The translations under genes and the position numbers were made by a program. A DNA stretch of 57,045 nt from RUG343 sp964486215 (GTDB taxonomy: Bacteria; Bacillota_I; Bacilli_A; RF39; UBA660). The DNA is taken from contig CAZALI010000005.1 in assembly GCA_964486215.1 (NCBI GenBank), forward strand, positions 1-57,045, given 5' to 3'. A model generated the notes under the pieces. That model ran no database searches, had not been told where the DNA came from, and saw only the letters and a program-made list of their open reading frames with translations. Below, piece after piece: positions 8,029 to 16,955 of this stretch; within the stretch, counting starts at the first letter, position 1, and each line of letters starts with the position of its first letter.

Positions 8029-9480
8029 ATGAAAAAGAGGTTGGCTTTAAAAAGTATATTCTTATTAATAGTAATTACTATTGTCTGCTTTAGTTTGACG
8101 GGTTGCAAAGAGAAGAAAGGAAAGCTTGTTTTAGCTACAGAAGCTGGTTTTGCTCCATATGAATATTATTCTGGTGATGAAATAGTTGGAGTTGATATTG
8201 ATATTGCTAGAGAGATAGCTAAAGAACTTGATTATGAATTAGTAATAAAAGATGTAGCTTTTGATTCAATAATTAGTGAAGTAAAGACTGAGAAGAGTGA
8301 TATTGGAGCTGCTGGTATTAGTTATACTGAGGAAAGAGCTAAACAAGTTGATTTTACTATTAATTATGCCGAATCTAAACAGGTTATTATTGTATTAGAT
8401 GATAGTGATATATCTAGTTCTAAAGACCTAGATGGAAAGCGTGTAGCAGTACAATTGGGTACAGTAGCAGATGGTTATTTAACTGATAATTATCCTACAG
8501 TTGATGTTGTTCGCGAAAAGAAGTTTTTAGCGGCTATTGAAGATTTGAAGAAGAAAAAAGTAGATGCTGTTGTAATGGATGAGTTACCTTCTAAGAAATT
8601 AGTTACTAGAGATATGAAAGTTTTAAATGAACCACTAGTTGTAGATAATTATGGAATGATAGTAAGAAAAGGTAATTACAAACTACTTAAAGTTGCTAAT
8701 AAAGTCATAGAAAGACTAAAATCAGAAGATAAAATAGATAAAATATTACTTAATCATATGGGCATGACAGATAATTCTTCTAAGGGGAATAGACCTGCTA
8801 TCATAGAACATTTCTATCAAAGTGTTATATATGATGGTAGATACAAATATATTTTAACTGGTTTAAAGAATACTTTACTTATAGCTTTAGGTGCTGTAGT
8901 TTTAGGTGTTATACTTGGAACTTTAATGGCTGTTATTAGAAATTTTTATGCTCATACTGGTAAGTTATACCTATTAGATTTACTAGCTAGGATGTATGTT
9001 ACTGTTATTCGTGGTACACCAGTAATATTACAATTAATGATTATATACTATGTTATATTCGGCAAGACTTCTGTTAATATTGTCTTAGTAGGTATACTTG
9101 CTTTTGGTATTAATAGTGGTGCTTATGTAGCAGAGATTATTAGAGGAGGATTAAATTCTGTTGATAAAGGTCAGATGGAAGCTGGTTATTCTTTAGGACT
9201 TAGTTATCCTGCTGTTATTAGATATATAGTCTTCCCATCAGCTATTAGAAATATATTGCCAGCTTTAGGTAATGAGTTCATTACTTTGGTAAAAGAGACT
9301 TCTGTTGGAGCTTATATAGGTATTATTGAGCTTACTAAGGCTAGTGATATTATCGCAAGCCGTACTTATGATTATTTCTTCCCATTAATAATAATAGCTT
9401 TAGTATACTTGGTTATTACGATGATACTATCTAAGTTAGTAGGTATTATGGAGGCGAAGTTAAATAATGTTAGAGGTTAA
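8029..9480 (+). CDS. amino-acid ABC transporter, substrate-binding protein fused to permease
   Basis: A 483-residue fusion. Residues 1-26 are a lipoprotein signal with lipobox LTGC (Cys26). Residues about 33-245 form a polar-amino-acid binding domain (family 3: ATEAGFAPYEY near the start, GVDIDIAREIA). Residues about 270-483 form a HisM/GlnP-type permease with the EAA loop EAGYSLGL. Fused binding protein and permease are known in Lactobacillales glutamine transporters. Substrate is unassigned; arginine is attractive next to the arc operon, but glutamine or another polar amino acid is equally possible. The ATPase gene overlaps its 3' end. Confidence 0.92.
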   Translation: MKKRLALKSIFLLIVITIVCFSLTGCKEKKGKLVLATEAGFAPYEYYSGDEIVGVDIDIAREIAKELDYELVIKDVAFDSIISEVKTEKSDIGAAGISYTEERAKQVDFTINYAESKQVIIVLDDSDISSSKDLDGKRVAVQLGTVADGYLTDNYPTVDVVREKKFLAAIEDLKKKKVDAVVMDELPSKKLVTRDMKVLNEPLVVDNYGMIVRKGNYKLLKVANKVIERLKSEDKIDKILLNHMGMTDNSSKGNRPAIIEHFYQSVIYDGRYKYILTGLKNTLLIALGAVVLGVILGTLMAVIRNFYAHTGKLYLLDLLARMYVTVIRGTPVILQLMIIYYVIFGKTSVNIVLVGILAFGINSGAYVAEIIRGGLNSVDKGQMEAGYSLGLSYPAVIRYIVFPSAIRNILPALGNEFITLVKETSVGAYIGIIELTKASDIIASRTYDYFFPLIIIALVYLVITMILSKLVGIMEAKLNNVRG

Positions 9481-10192
9481 AAAGTTAAAGAAAAATTTTG
9501 GAGATAAAAAAGTATTACGTGGTATTGATTTAACTGTTAATAAAGGTGAAATTATAGGTATTATAGGTCCTTCTGGTTGTGGCAAGTCTACTTTCCTAAG
9601 ATCTATTAATTTACTTGAAAAACCTACTAGTGGTGATGTTATTTTTGATGGAGAAAGTTTAGTTAATTGTGATGATTTACCTAAGATAAGAAAAAAGATT
9701 GGAATGGTCTTTCAAAGTTTTAATTTATTTGATTATATGACTGTAATTGATAATATTACTTTTGCCCCAGTATACTTGAAATTAATGACTAAAAAAGAAG
9801 CTACTAAGAAGGCTAGAGAATTACTTAGAGATATAGGTTTAATTGATAAAGCTGACTATTATCCTTCTGAATTATCTGGTGGTCAAAAACAGAGAATTGC
9901 TATTGTTAGAACTTTAATTATGAATCCAGAGTTAATTCTATTTGATGAACCTACTTCAGCATTAGATCCTGAAATGATTGGTGAAGTTACTAATCTTATG
10001 AGAAAGATTGCTGAAACTGGTATGACGATGATAATAGTTTCTCATGAAATGGATTTTATAAAGAGTTTTTGTACTAGAGTAGTGTTTATGGATGCTGGTG
10101 AAATAATTGAAGATGGTACTAGTGAGGATATTTTTGATAGACCTAAGGATGAGCGATTAAAGAAGTTTTTAACGAAGGTGTGGAATAGATAA
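9467..10192 (+). CDS. amino-acid ABC transporter ATP-binding protein (GlnQ-like)
   Basis: The 241-residue ATPase partner of the fused binding protein/permease. Walker A GPSGCGKST (about 33-41), Q-loop VFQSFNLF, signature LSGGQKQR, Walker B LILFDEPTSALD and switch His in VSHE are all intact. It begins 14 bases inside the upstream gene, and its stop overlaps the next start (TAATG), so all three genes are one translation unit. Homodimerisation with two copies of the permease is the usual arrangement. Confidence 0.94.
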   Translation: MLEVKKLKKNFGDKKVLRGIDLTVNKGEIIGIIGPSGCGKSTFLRSINLLEKPTSGDVIFDGESLVNCDDLPKIRKKIGMVFQSFNLFDYMTVIDNITFAPVYLKLMTKKEATKKARELLRDIGLIDKADYYPSELSGGQKQRIAIVRTLIMNPELILFDEPTSALDPEMIGEVTNLMRKIAETGMTMIIVSHEMDFIKSFCTRVVFMDAGEIIEDGTSEDIFDRPKDERLKKFLTKVWNR

Positions 10193-10689
10193 TGGAATTT
10201 GATAATCTAGATGAATGTATTAATGAACTATTAAAAAAAGCTTCTAAATATGCTTGTGAAGGTGTTATAGCTAATGTTGGTGGTCCTTTTGGAGCTGGAA
10301 TAATCTTAAAAGATAAAGATAAATACAAAATACTGGTAGTAGAGAGAAATAATGTTATCCAAAAGAAAGATCCTACAGCTCATGCAGAAGTTAATGCTAT
10401 TAGAAAAGCTTGTAGAAAACTAAATACTAATTTTTTAGAGAATTGTATTTTAGTTACTACAGCTAAAAGTTGTCCTATGTGTATAAGTGCTGCTATATGG
10501 GCTAAGATACCTGAAGTATATTATGCTGTTGACTACGGTTATGCTATGAAGAGTGGCTTTAAAGATAAAGATATATCTGATTATATATGTAATAAAAATG
10601 ATATTATTGATGAGATAAAAGTTAAGACTAATATTGCTGAAAAACCATTTAAAATTTGGAATACTAAGAGAGACAGGTTTAATTACTAG
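10192..10689 (+). CDS. zinc-dependent nucleoside/guanine deaminase family protein
   Basis: A 165-residue cytidine-deaminase-fold protein. HAEVNAIR supplies the zinc His and the catalytic Glu, and CPMC supplies the two Cys ligands. The overall pattern is closest to bacterial guanine deaminase (GuaD) rather than tRNA adenosine deaminase. The usual SCEPCPMC is SCPMC preceded by AK, so the first Cys/Glu of that loop is absent. The gene is translationally coupled to a transporter ATPase, an unexpected pairing. It could act on guanine, cytosine or a nucleoside. Confidence 0.85.
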   Translation: MEFDNLDECINELLKKASKYACEGVIANVGGPFGAGIILKDKDKYKILVVERNNVIQKKDPTAHAEVNAIRKACRKLNTNFLENCILVTTAKSCPMCISAAIWAKIPEVYYAVDYGYAMKSGFKDKDISDYICNKNDIIDEIKVKTNIAEKPFKIWNTKRDRFNY

Positions 10690-10701
10690 GTCTCTTTTTT
10701 T
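10669..10701 (+). terminator. terminator overlapping the deaminase stop
   Basis: Stem AGAGAC (10669-10674) with GTCTCT (10690-10695), then a T-run; the stop codon at 10687-10689 is in the loop side. Confidence 0.8.
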
Positions 10702-10728
10702 GACTAAAAAGGCTTTCTGTGTTATAAT
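10700..10728 (+). promoter_or_regulatory. sigma-A promoter
   Basis: TTGACT (10700-10705), exactly 17 bases, TATAAT (10723-10728). The -35 overlaps the T-run of the previous terminator. Confidence 0.85.
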
Positions 10729-10752
10729 ATTAAGCATTCGGGAGGAATGGAT

Positions 10753-11763
10753 ATGTTAAAATACAGGAAGTCTATATTAAGACTTGCCTATTCACTTATT
10801 CTATTAATAATATTATTATGTGCAATAAGTAGTTATCGTAGAAATGTTATTTATTCTAGCTTGAATATTAGTTATGATAATAAAAATGTTAAATTTGGTA
10901 ATAAAGTTACAGCTGCTGATATAGTTAAAACATCTAATGCACCTTATAAGATTGTCAAAGGTTTTGATTCTACTAAGCTTGGTGAGCAAGAAATATTAGT
11001 TGAGATTACTAAGGAAGATGTTACTAAAGTAATTCCAATATACGTTACTGTAGTTGATGAAACTAAACCAGTAATCACTTTAAAGAATGAAGATGTTTTT
11101 GTTACTTTAGGTGATGAATTTAAAACTCTTGATAATATTAAATCAGTAGTTGATGATGGTGCTTCATTGAAGTATATTGAAAAGCCTAAAGAGGAAGATA
11201 GAAGTTACTATACTATTAAAGGTGTTGTTGATACTGATACTTTAGGTACATTTGAAGTAGAAGTAATTGCCGTAGATAGAGCTAACAATATTAGTAATAG
11301 TAAATTTAAGGTTTCTGTTACTGAAGATATTGTAGTACCTGAGGTAAATGAAGAAACTTCTACTACTATGAATGATTCATTACCTGCTACAGCCAATTCT
11401 GGAGATATAGTAAGTATTGCTTACTCATTAGTAGGCAGTCCATATGTATCTGGAGGTAACCAACCTGGAGGATTCGATTGTAGTGGATTTGTTCAATACG
11501 TTTATTCTCGTGTTGGTAAACAAGTTAGTAGAAGTTCATATACTCAAGCATATGATGGTGTAGCAGTTAGTTATGCTAATGCTAAGCCTGGAGATATATT
11601 AAACTTTGGACATGGTGGAGTAGTTAGTCATTCAGCTTTATATGTTGGTAATGGCTTAATGATTCATGCTACTAACCCAAGTCAAGGTGTTATTGTTAGT
11701 AGTGTAGCTGGATGGGAAAGCGGATCTATTGATAAAGTAATGGGCGTAAGAAGAGTAAATTAA
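10753..11763 (+). CDS. NlpC/P60 peptidoglycan endopeptidase with Ig-like domains
   Basis: A membrane-anchored or secreted cell-wall hydrolase. It has an N-terminal hydrophobic segment (about residues 9-26), then two Ig-like/DUF5011-type beta domains (about 30-100 and 100-190, the second opening KPVITL). The C-terminal NlpC/P60 domain (about 215-336) has Cys243 in DCSGF, His293 in SHSALYVG and His305 in IHATNP, the expected catalytic set. It should cut peptide stems, usually D-Glu/diamino acid bonds. The GGAGG at 10741-10745 fits ATG 10753 (7-base gap), not ATG 10747. Confidence 0.93.
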   Translation: MLKYRKSILRLAYSLILLIILLCAISSYRRNVIYSSLNISYDNKNVKFGNKVTAADIVKTSNAPYKIVKGFDSTKLGEQEILVEITKEDVTKVIPIYVTVVDETKPVITLKNEDVFVTLGDEFKTLDNIKSVVDDGASLKYIEKPKEEDRSYYTIKGVVDTDTLGTFEVEVIAVDRANNISNSKFKVSVTEDIVVPEVNEETSTTMNDSLPATANSGDIVSIAYSLVGSPYVSGGNQPGGFDCSGFVQYVYSRVGKQVSRSSYTQAYDGVAVSYANAKPGDILNFGHGGVVSHSALYVGNGLMIHATNPSQGVIVSSVAGWESGSIDKVMGVRRVN

Positions 11764-11781
11764 TGTATTTACTCTTTTTAT
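11751..11781 (+). terminator. terminator containing the NlpC/P60 stop codon
   Basis: Stem AAGAGTAAAT (11751-11760) pairs with ATTTACTCTT (11767-11776); the TAA at 11761-11763 opens the loop; T-rich tail. Confidence 0.85.
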
Positions 11782-11826
11782 TTTTATGTTTTTATTCTAT
11801 AATAGGTATTGGTTGGGGACGGTAAA

Positions 11827-14091
11827 ATGAATGATTATATATTAAAAGTATTAAATAAACCAAAGAAAGGTTTATCTCGATTAGAAATATATGAAAAGAT
11901 AGAAAGAAGAATTAGTAAAGAAGATTCTTCTTTTAATGGTTTAAGTAGAGAGATGATGTCTGAAATAGATAAGTCACTTGATGAACTATTGAAGAACGCT
12001 GATGTTGTAGAAGTAAATGGTAAATATAAAGCTATTAAGAATACTTCTTTCTATAAAGGCATTTTTCATAGATTAGGATATGGTACTGGGAAAGTCGTTG
12101 TAGATAAATCTTATATGGATAAAGAGAATAATTTAATAATTAAAAGTGATGAATATATGATAGATGCTAAGTCTACTTCTAATGCATTAGATGGTGATGT
12201 AGTACTTGTAGATGTAGAATCTAATGGTAATAGAATTTATAAGATACTTGAAAATTATTTTATCGATGTATATGGAGAACTTAATTATGATAAAGATTGG
12301 GGTTATAATTTAAAACCAGTTAATAAGAAGTTAAGTGAAGTTTTTATATCTATTTCAGATGAGGATGTAGAGAAATTTAAATTATATTTAGGAGCTAGAG
12401 TTAAAGTTAAGTTGCATAGAAATAAAACTAATCATTTTCTTTTATCTGATGTAATAGAAGAACTTCCCCATAAAGATGAACCAGGTAAAGATATTTATTG
12501 GGAAGCACTTAAGCATGATATGGATAATGAATTTAGTGATGCTTCTTGGCAACAAGTTAGGAATTTACCTAGTAAAGTATTAGATACTGATAAGATAGGT
12601 AGATGTGATTTTACTAAAGATCTTATTTTTACTATAGATGGTGTTAATACTAAGGATATGGATGATGCTGTTAGCTGTAAATTACTTGATAATGGTAATT
12701 ATTTATTAGGCGTTCATATCGCAGATGTATCTCATTATGTTAAAAAAAATTCACCACTAGATTTAGATGCTTATAGAAAAGGTACTAGTACTTATGCTGC
12801 TGATACTGTTATACCTATGTTACCTCATGAACTTTCTAATGGTATATGTTCTCTTAATCCTAATACTGATAGGTTAACTATTTCTTGTTTAATGGAGATT
12901 AATCAGAGTGGGGAAGTAGTTAATTATAATATAGTTAAATCTATTATTAATTCTAAATTAAAGATGGATTATGATACAGTTAATAGTATATTAAAAGATG
13001 ATATTATTCCTTCTAGATATAATGAATTTGTAGATACACTTAGATTATTAGAAGCATTATCTTTAAAACTTAGACGTAATAGATTAATAAATGGATCTAT
13101 AGAATTTAATGTTGGAGATAGAGAAATAGCTTTTGATGAAGAAGGCAATATGCTTGGTATAAGTGATCATATTAATGATATAGCTGAAAATTTAATAGAA
13201 GAGTGTATGGTTGTTGCTAATGAAACAGTTGATAAACATTTATCTAAAATAGGAGCTCCTTGCCTACATAGAATACATGATGTTCCTAGTGAAGAGAAAG
13301 TTAGTGGATTAATTAGATTTTTAAATATAATTGGTCATCGTTATAATACTTATAGTGCTGATGAATGTATTTCTAATCCTAAGTGTATGCAGAAACTTAT
13401 AAATTTTGTAGAAGATGTTTCTATAGGTGATAATCTAAGTAAGAAAGCTATTCAGACTATGTCTAGGGCAAGATATTCTCCTAATAATATAGGACATTAT
13501 GGTTTAGGAAAAGAAAATTATTGTCATTTTACTTCACCAATTAGAAGATATCCTGATTTAGTTATTCATAGATTGCTTGATGAATATCATTTTAATGAAG
13601 ATGAAGATAAGATAACATCTTTAGATTTAATATCTATTGGTAAGCATACATCTTTAAAAGAAAAAGATGCTGACGAAGTAGAAAGATCAGTTTTAAGACT
13701 TAAATGTGCAGAGTATATGCAAGATTATGTTGGACAAGATTTTAATGCTACAGTAGTTGAAGTAGTAGGTAGTGGATTAATACTTGAATTAGATAATCAT
13801 ATGGAGGCATATGCTACATTACAAGAATTAAATAAAGAAGAGGGTAAAGCTCATTTTGAATTAGAAACTCTTTCTATTAAAACTAATAAGAATACTTATT
13901 CATTTGGTGATGAATTAAATGTTAAAATACTAAAGAATAATGATGTTTTGCCTCTACATCATAGTGAAAAAGATAAAGAAGAGTACTTAAAAGATATTTC
14001 TTCAAGAGAAGATAATCTTGATGATAAGAAAGTATATGTAAGTATAAATTCTAAAATTAATAAGTACTATCCTCATATAAAAAAGAAATAA
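11827..14091 (+). CDS. rnr: ribonuclease R
   Basis: A 3'-5' exoribonuclease able to degrade structured RNA, including tmRNA-linked decay. The order is N-terminal winged-helix (about 1-75), cold-shock domains (about 75-225), RNB catalytic domain with DGVNTKDMDDAV near 271-282 carrying the metal Asp residues, and an S1 domain (about 640-715). It ends in a short basic tail. About 754 residues is normal. ATG 11827 follows a GGGGACGG site; the upstream in-frame TTG lies within that leader. A TATAAT at 11798-11803 is the likely -10. Confidence 0.96.
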   Translation: MNDYILKVLNKPKKGLSRLEIYEKIERRISKEDSSFNGLSREMMSEIDKSLDELLKNADVVEVNGKYKAIKNTSFYKGIFHRLGYGTGKVVVDKSYMDKENNLIIKSDEYMIDAKSTSNALDGDVVLVDVESNGNRIYKILENYFIDVYGELNYDKDWGYNLKPVNKKLSEVFISISDEDVEKFKLYLGARVKVKLHRNKTNHFLLSDVIEELPHKDEPGKDIYWEALKHDMDNEFSDASWQQVRNLPSKVLDTDKIGRCDFTKDLIFTIDGVNTKDMDDAVSCKLLDNGNYLLGVHIADVSHYVKKNSPLDLDAYRKGTSTYAADTVIPMLPHELSNGICSLNPNTDRLTISCLMEINQSGEVVNYNIVKSIINSKLKMDYDTVNSILKDDIIPSRYNEFVDTLRLLEALSLKLRRNRLINGSIEFNVGDREIAFDEEGNMLGISDHINDIAENLIEECMVVANETVDKHLSKIGAPCLHRIHDVPSEEKVSGLIRFLNIIGHRYNTYSADECISNPKCMQKLINFVEDVSIGDNLSKKAIQTMSRARYSPNNIGHYGLGKENYCHFTSPIRRYPDLVIHRLLDEYHFNEDEDKITSLDLISIGKHTSLKEKDADEVERSVLRLKCAEYMQDYVGQDFNATVVEVVGSGLILELDNHMEAYATLQELNKEEGKAHFELETLSIKTNKNTYSFGDELNVKILKNNDVLPLHHSEKDKEEYLKDISSREDNLDDKKVYVSINSKINKYYPHIKKK

Positions 14092-14095
14092 TTTA

Positions 14096-14124
14096 TTGAT
14101 AAAAAGCGTTATAAATGTTAATAT
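14096..14124 (+). promoter_or_regulatory. cdaA promoter
   Basis: TTGATA (14096-14101), 17-bp spacer, TAATAT (14119-14124) with TGT upstream (extended -10). A TATAAT at 14122-14127 is an alternative -10. Confidence 0.55.
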
Positions 14125-14127
14125 AAT

Positions 14128-14157
14128 AAGTGATAATTATAATAGATATTATCACTT
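14128..14157 (+). promoter_or_regulatory. stem-loop at the 5' end of the cdaA transcript
   Basis: 10-bp perfect stem (AAGTGATAAT, 14128-14137, with ATTATCACTT, 14148-14157) and a 10-base loop. It sits at the predicted transcription start and 10 bases before the GGAG site. A TTTATT tail makes a weak terminator or attenuator possible. Confidence 0.5.
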
Positions 14158-14179
14158 TTATTATTATGGAGATGATGAA

Positions 14180-14998
14180 ATGAATATTAATGTTTTGTCT
14201 ATACTTAGAAATTTAGTAGATATTTTCATAGTATGGGCTATATTTTACTATATATTAAAGAATATTAAGAATAATGTTAAATTAGCTCTTATATTTAAGG
14301 GCGTAATTTTCATTATGATTTTAAGTATTATTAGTAAAATATTTAATTTAGTTACTGTTAGAGTATTATTACAGTATATTATTGAATGGGGACCTCTAGC
14401 TTTGATTATTATTTTCCAACCTGAAATTAGAAATATATTGGAAGCATTAGGTAGAAGTCAATTACTTGGTAAACATAAAGTACTTAGTGTTGATGAGAGA
14501 GAAAGACTTGTATATGAGATAGTTAGTGCTTGCGATTATATGTCTAAAGAAAAGATTGGAGCTTTAATAGTACTTGAGAGAGATATTAGTTTAAGTGACT
14601 ATATTAGTAAAGCTAAGAAGATTTATGCTGATTTATCTAGTGATTTATTAGTCGCAATATTCTATGAGGGAAATCCACTTCATGATGGTGGTTGTATCAT
14701 ACAAGGAGATAGAGTTACATGTGCTGGAGCTGTATTCCCAACTAGTAGTAGTACAAAGATAGATAGAAATCTTGGTACTAGACATAGAGCAGCTTTAGGT
14801 CTTAGTGAAGAAACAGATGCAATTTGCTTAGTAGTTAGTGAAGAGACTGGTAAATTATCTGTTTGTATAAAAGGTGAAATGTTACATGACTTAAGTCTTG
14901 ATGATGTAAGAATGTTATTAATAGATGAGTTACAACCTAAAAATGAAGCAAGTGTAGAAGATGTAGAAGAGGAAGAGATTTATGAAGAAGAAAAATAA
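14180..14998 (+). CDS. cdaA: diadenylate cyclase CdaA
   Basis: A membrane enzyme making c-di-AMP from two ATP; in Bacilli this controls potassium and osmotic balance. Three N-terminal membrane helices (about residues 8-80) are followed by a DAC domain. The substrate-binding RHR is at 201-203 in GTRHRAALG. The usual DGA motif reads DGG (Asp169-Gly171). ATG 14180 has a GGAG at the right distance; the longer frame from 14096 runs through the promoter and leader hairpin and is not credible. The next gene, cdaR, overlaps by 17 bases, the normal cdaA-cdaR order. Confidence 0.95.
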   Translation: MNINVLSILRNLVDIFIVWAIFYYILKNIKNNVKLALIFKGVIFIMILSIISKIFNLVTVRVLLQYIIEWGPLALIIIFQPEIRNILEALGRSQLLGKHKVLSVDERERLVYEIVSACDYMSKEKIGALIVLERDISLSDYISKAKKIYADLSSDLLVAIFYEGNPLHDGGCIIQGDRVTCAGAVFPTSSSTKIDRNLGTRHRAALGLSEETDAICLVVSEETGKLSVCIKGEMLHDLSLDDVRMLLIDELQPKNEASVEDVEEEEIYEEEK

Positions 14999-16340
14999 TA
15001 TATTTAAGAGATTATTACATGGCTTAGCTTCATTATTTGATAAAATTCTTATTACTCCTATTATTAAATTGATGCTTAAGCTAATGGATTTAGTTAATGC
15101 TATAGGTAGATGGATAGATAGAATTTCAGCTAATAAATCATTTTTATTAGTAGCTAGTTTGATACTTGCTTTTTCTACTTTTATAATTATTGATAGAGAA
15201 AGTGATATTACTGTTGATCAATATGCAGAAATACTTTATAAACAGCCAGTAACAGCTGTATATAATGAAGAATTATATGTTGTTGAAGGTTTACCTGAGA
15301 CAGTTGATATTACTTTAGTTGGTCAAAAAAGACATATTTTCCTAGCTAAACAATCTCCATCTAAAGGTGTTAGTGTTGATTTAACTGGTTTAAAACCAGG
15401 ACAACACAAAGTAAGACTTAAATATTCACAGAGACTTAGAAGCCTTGATTATAAGTTAGATCCTAGTGAAGTAACAATTATGATTTATAAGAAAGTTAGT
15501 GCTAATAAGAGCTTGAGTTATGATATCTTACATAGTGATAATTTAGATACTAAGTTATATATTGATAAAGTTACACTAGATAGAACTGATGTTATCGTTA
15601 AAGGTAGTAAAGAATCACTTGCTAAAGTAGCTACTGTTAAGGCATTAATTGATGTTAATGATATACCTAAAGAAGCTGTTGGTGAAGTTACACTTAAGGA
15701 AGTTCCTCTAGTAGCTTATGATGCTAATGGAAAAGTAATTAATGTTGAGATTGTACCTAAGAGTGTTGATTGTAAATTAAAGATTACTTCTCCAAGTAAA
15801 GAAGTACCTATTAAGATTATTCCAACTGGTGATGTATCACTTGGTAAATCAATTAAGTCTATTGATTCTAATATTTCTAAAGTTACTATTTATGGTAAAG
15901 ATAGTGTAGTAGAGAAGTTAGATCAATTAACAGTAAAAGTTGATGTTGATAACTTAAAGAAGGATAAGACATTTAATATTACATTAACTAAGCCTGCAGG
16001 AATTACAGAATTAAGTGAAACACATATAACTGTAACTGTTAGACTTGATACTTCTGCTAGTAAAGTTATTAATAACGTTAGAATTAGAACTGAAAACTTA
16101 GCTGATAATTTAACAGTTAATGCTTTAAGTGCTAATGATAGTACTGTTGATGTTAAAGTAACTGGTAGTGCTGATGCTATTAAGAATATAACTGCTGATA
16201 ATATTAAAGCTTATATCGATCTTAAGAATGCTAAAGTAGGAGAGAATAAGTTAAAAGTTAAAGTTACTGGTGATGATGTTACTTTGAAGTATGAAGTTAA
16301 AACTAATAAAAATATTACTGTTGTAGTAATGCAAAAATAG
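14982..16340 (+). CDS. cdaR: CdaA regulatory protein CdaR (YbbR domains)
   Basis: A 452-residue membrane-anchored regulator of CdaA. The basic N-terminal region has an amphipathic helix, one membrane segment lies at about 53-69, and an extracytoplasmic run of about four YbbR-like beta domains follows. The recurring pattern is V(D/N)L..L..G.H.V with short beta strands. It lies in the conserved place directly after cdaA. In many Firmicutes glmM follows; here transcription terminates instead and glmM is absent. Confidence 0.93.
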   Translation: MKKKNNIFKRLLHGLASLFDKILITPIIKLMLKLMDLVNAIGRWIDRISANKSFLLVASLILAFSTFIIIDRESDITVDQYAEILYKQPVTAVYNEELYVVEGLPETVDITLVGQKRHIFLAKQSPSKGVSVDLTGLKPGQHKVRLKYSQRLRSLDYKLDPSEVTIMIYKKVSANKSLSYDILHSDNLDTKLYIDKVTLDRTDVIVKGSKESLAKVATVKALIDVNDIPKEAVGEVTLKEVPLVAYDANGKVINVEIVPKSVDCKLKITSPSKEVPIKIIPTGDVSLGKSIKSIDSNISKVTIYGKDSVVEKLDQLTVKVDVDNLKKDKTFNITLTKPAGITELSETHITVTVRLDTSASKVINNVRIRTENLADNLTVNALSANDSTVDVKVTGSADAIKNITADNIKAYIDLKNAKVGENKLKVKVTGDDVTLKYEVKTNKNITVVVMQK

Positions 16341-16363
16341 TCGCAAGACTATTTTTCTTTTTA
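16333..16363 (+). terminator. terminator of cdaA-cdaR
   Basis: AAAAATAGTC (16333-16342), GCAA tetraloop, GACTATTTTT (16347-16356), then C and Ts. The cdaR TAG (16338-16340) is inside the stem. Confidence 0.9.
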
Positions 16364-16371
16364 TTCTTTTG

Positions 16372-16380
16372 TGGTATAAT
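16372..16380 (+). promoter_or_regulatory. extended -10 promoter
   Basis: TGGTATAAT; the ribosome site GGGTGG starts only 7 bases later, giving a very short leader. Confidence 0.6.
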
Positions 16381-16397
16381 GATTTCGGGTGGTTATG

Positions 16398-16901
16398 ATG
16401 GCACGTAAAAATAAAAGAAAACGTTATAATGTAGAAGAAAATACAAGTGTAGAGTTTAAAGCTAGTATGAAAGGTACTATTATTACTATAATAGGAGTTT
16501 TAATAGTATTAGGTTTATTTTATTTATTAACTCTTTATATAACTGCGAAAGGTGAAAAGAAGGAAATAGCTCCTGCTAATATAAGTTATGAAAAGATAAC
16601 GGTTGGTTCTATTTTAAATAGAAAAGATAAATCATATCTTGTAGTTTTATATGATAGAGAGAATGATAATGAGATTACTGCTGCTATTAGTAATTATAAT
16701 GGTAAGCATAAAGTAGATGCTTATTATGTTGATTTAGCAGATGGACTTAACAAGAAATATGTTAGTAATAAAGCTAATACTAATATAAGTGATATTAGTG
16801 AATTAAGAGTAAAGAATCCTACTATGTTGAAAGTTTCTAATAAAAAAATAGAAGAAGTATTTGATAGTAAGGAAAGTATTACTAAATACTTAAATAAATA
16901 A
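16398..16901 (+). CDS. membrane-anchored thioredoxin-like protein without CxxC
   Basis: A 167-residue protein with a basic N-terminal tail, one membrane helix at about 27-48, then an outward-facing domain of about 115 residues. That domain reads like a thioredoxin fold: a YLVVLY strand, a helix, a VDAYYVDLAD strand, then NPTMLKVSNKKI, where the usual cis-Pro precedes the last strands and helix. There is no Cys at all, so it cannot be a redox protein; a binding or structural role is possible. GGGTGG favours ATG 16398 over GTG 16389. The function is unknown; the fold call is an inference from pattern only. Confidence 0.7.
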   Translation: MARKNKRKRYNVEENTSVEFKASMKGTIITIIGVLIVLGLFYLLTLYITAKGEKKEIAPANISYEKITVGSILNRKDKSYLVVLYDRENDNEITAAISNYNGKHKVDAYYVDLADGLNKKYVSNKANTNISDISELRVKNPTMLKVSNKKIEEVFDSKESITKYLNK

Positions 16902-16925
16902 AGAGCATTTGCTCTTTTTATTTTG
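16899..16925 (+). terminator. Rho-independent terminator
   Basis: AAGAGC/GCTCTT stem (16901-16906 with 16911-16916), ATTT loop, then T-rich; the stop codon TAA at 16899-16901 touches the stem. Confidence 0.85.
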
Positions 16926-16929
16926 TTTA

Positions 16930-16938
16930 TGATAAAAT
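16930..16938 (+). promoter_or_regulatory. extended -10 promoter
   Basis: TGATAAAAT, 18 bases before the S41 protease start; it rules out the in-frame TTG at 16923 as a start. Confidence 0.55.
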
Positions 16939-16955
16939 TATTTAGAGGCGATATT

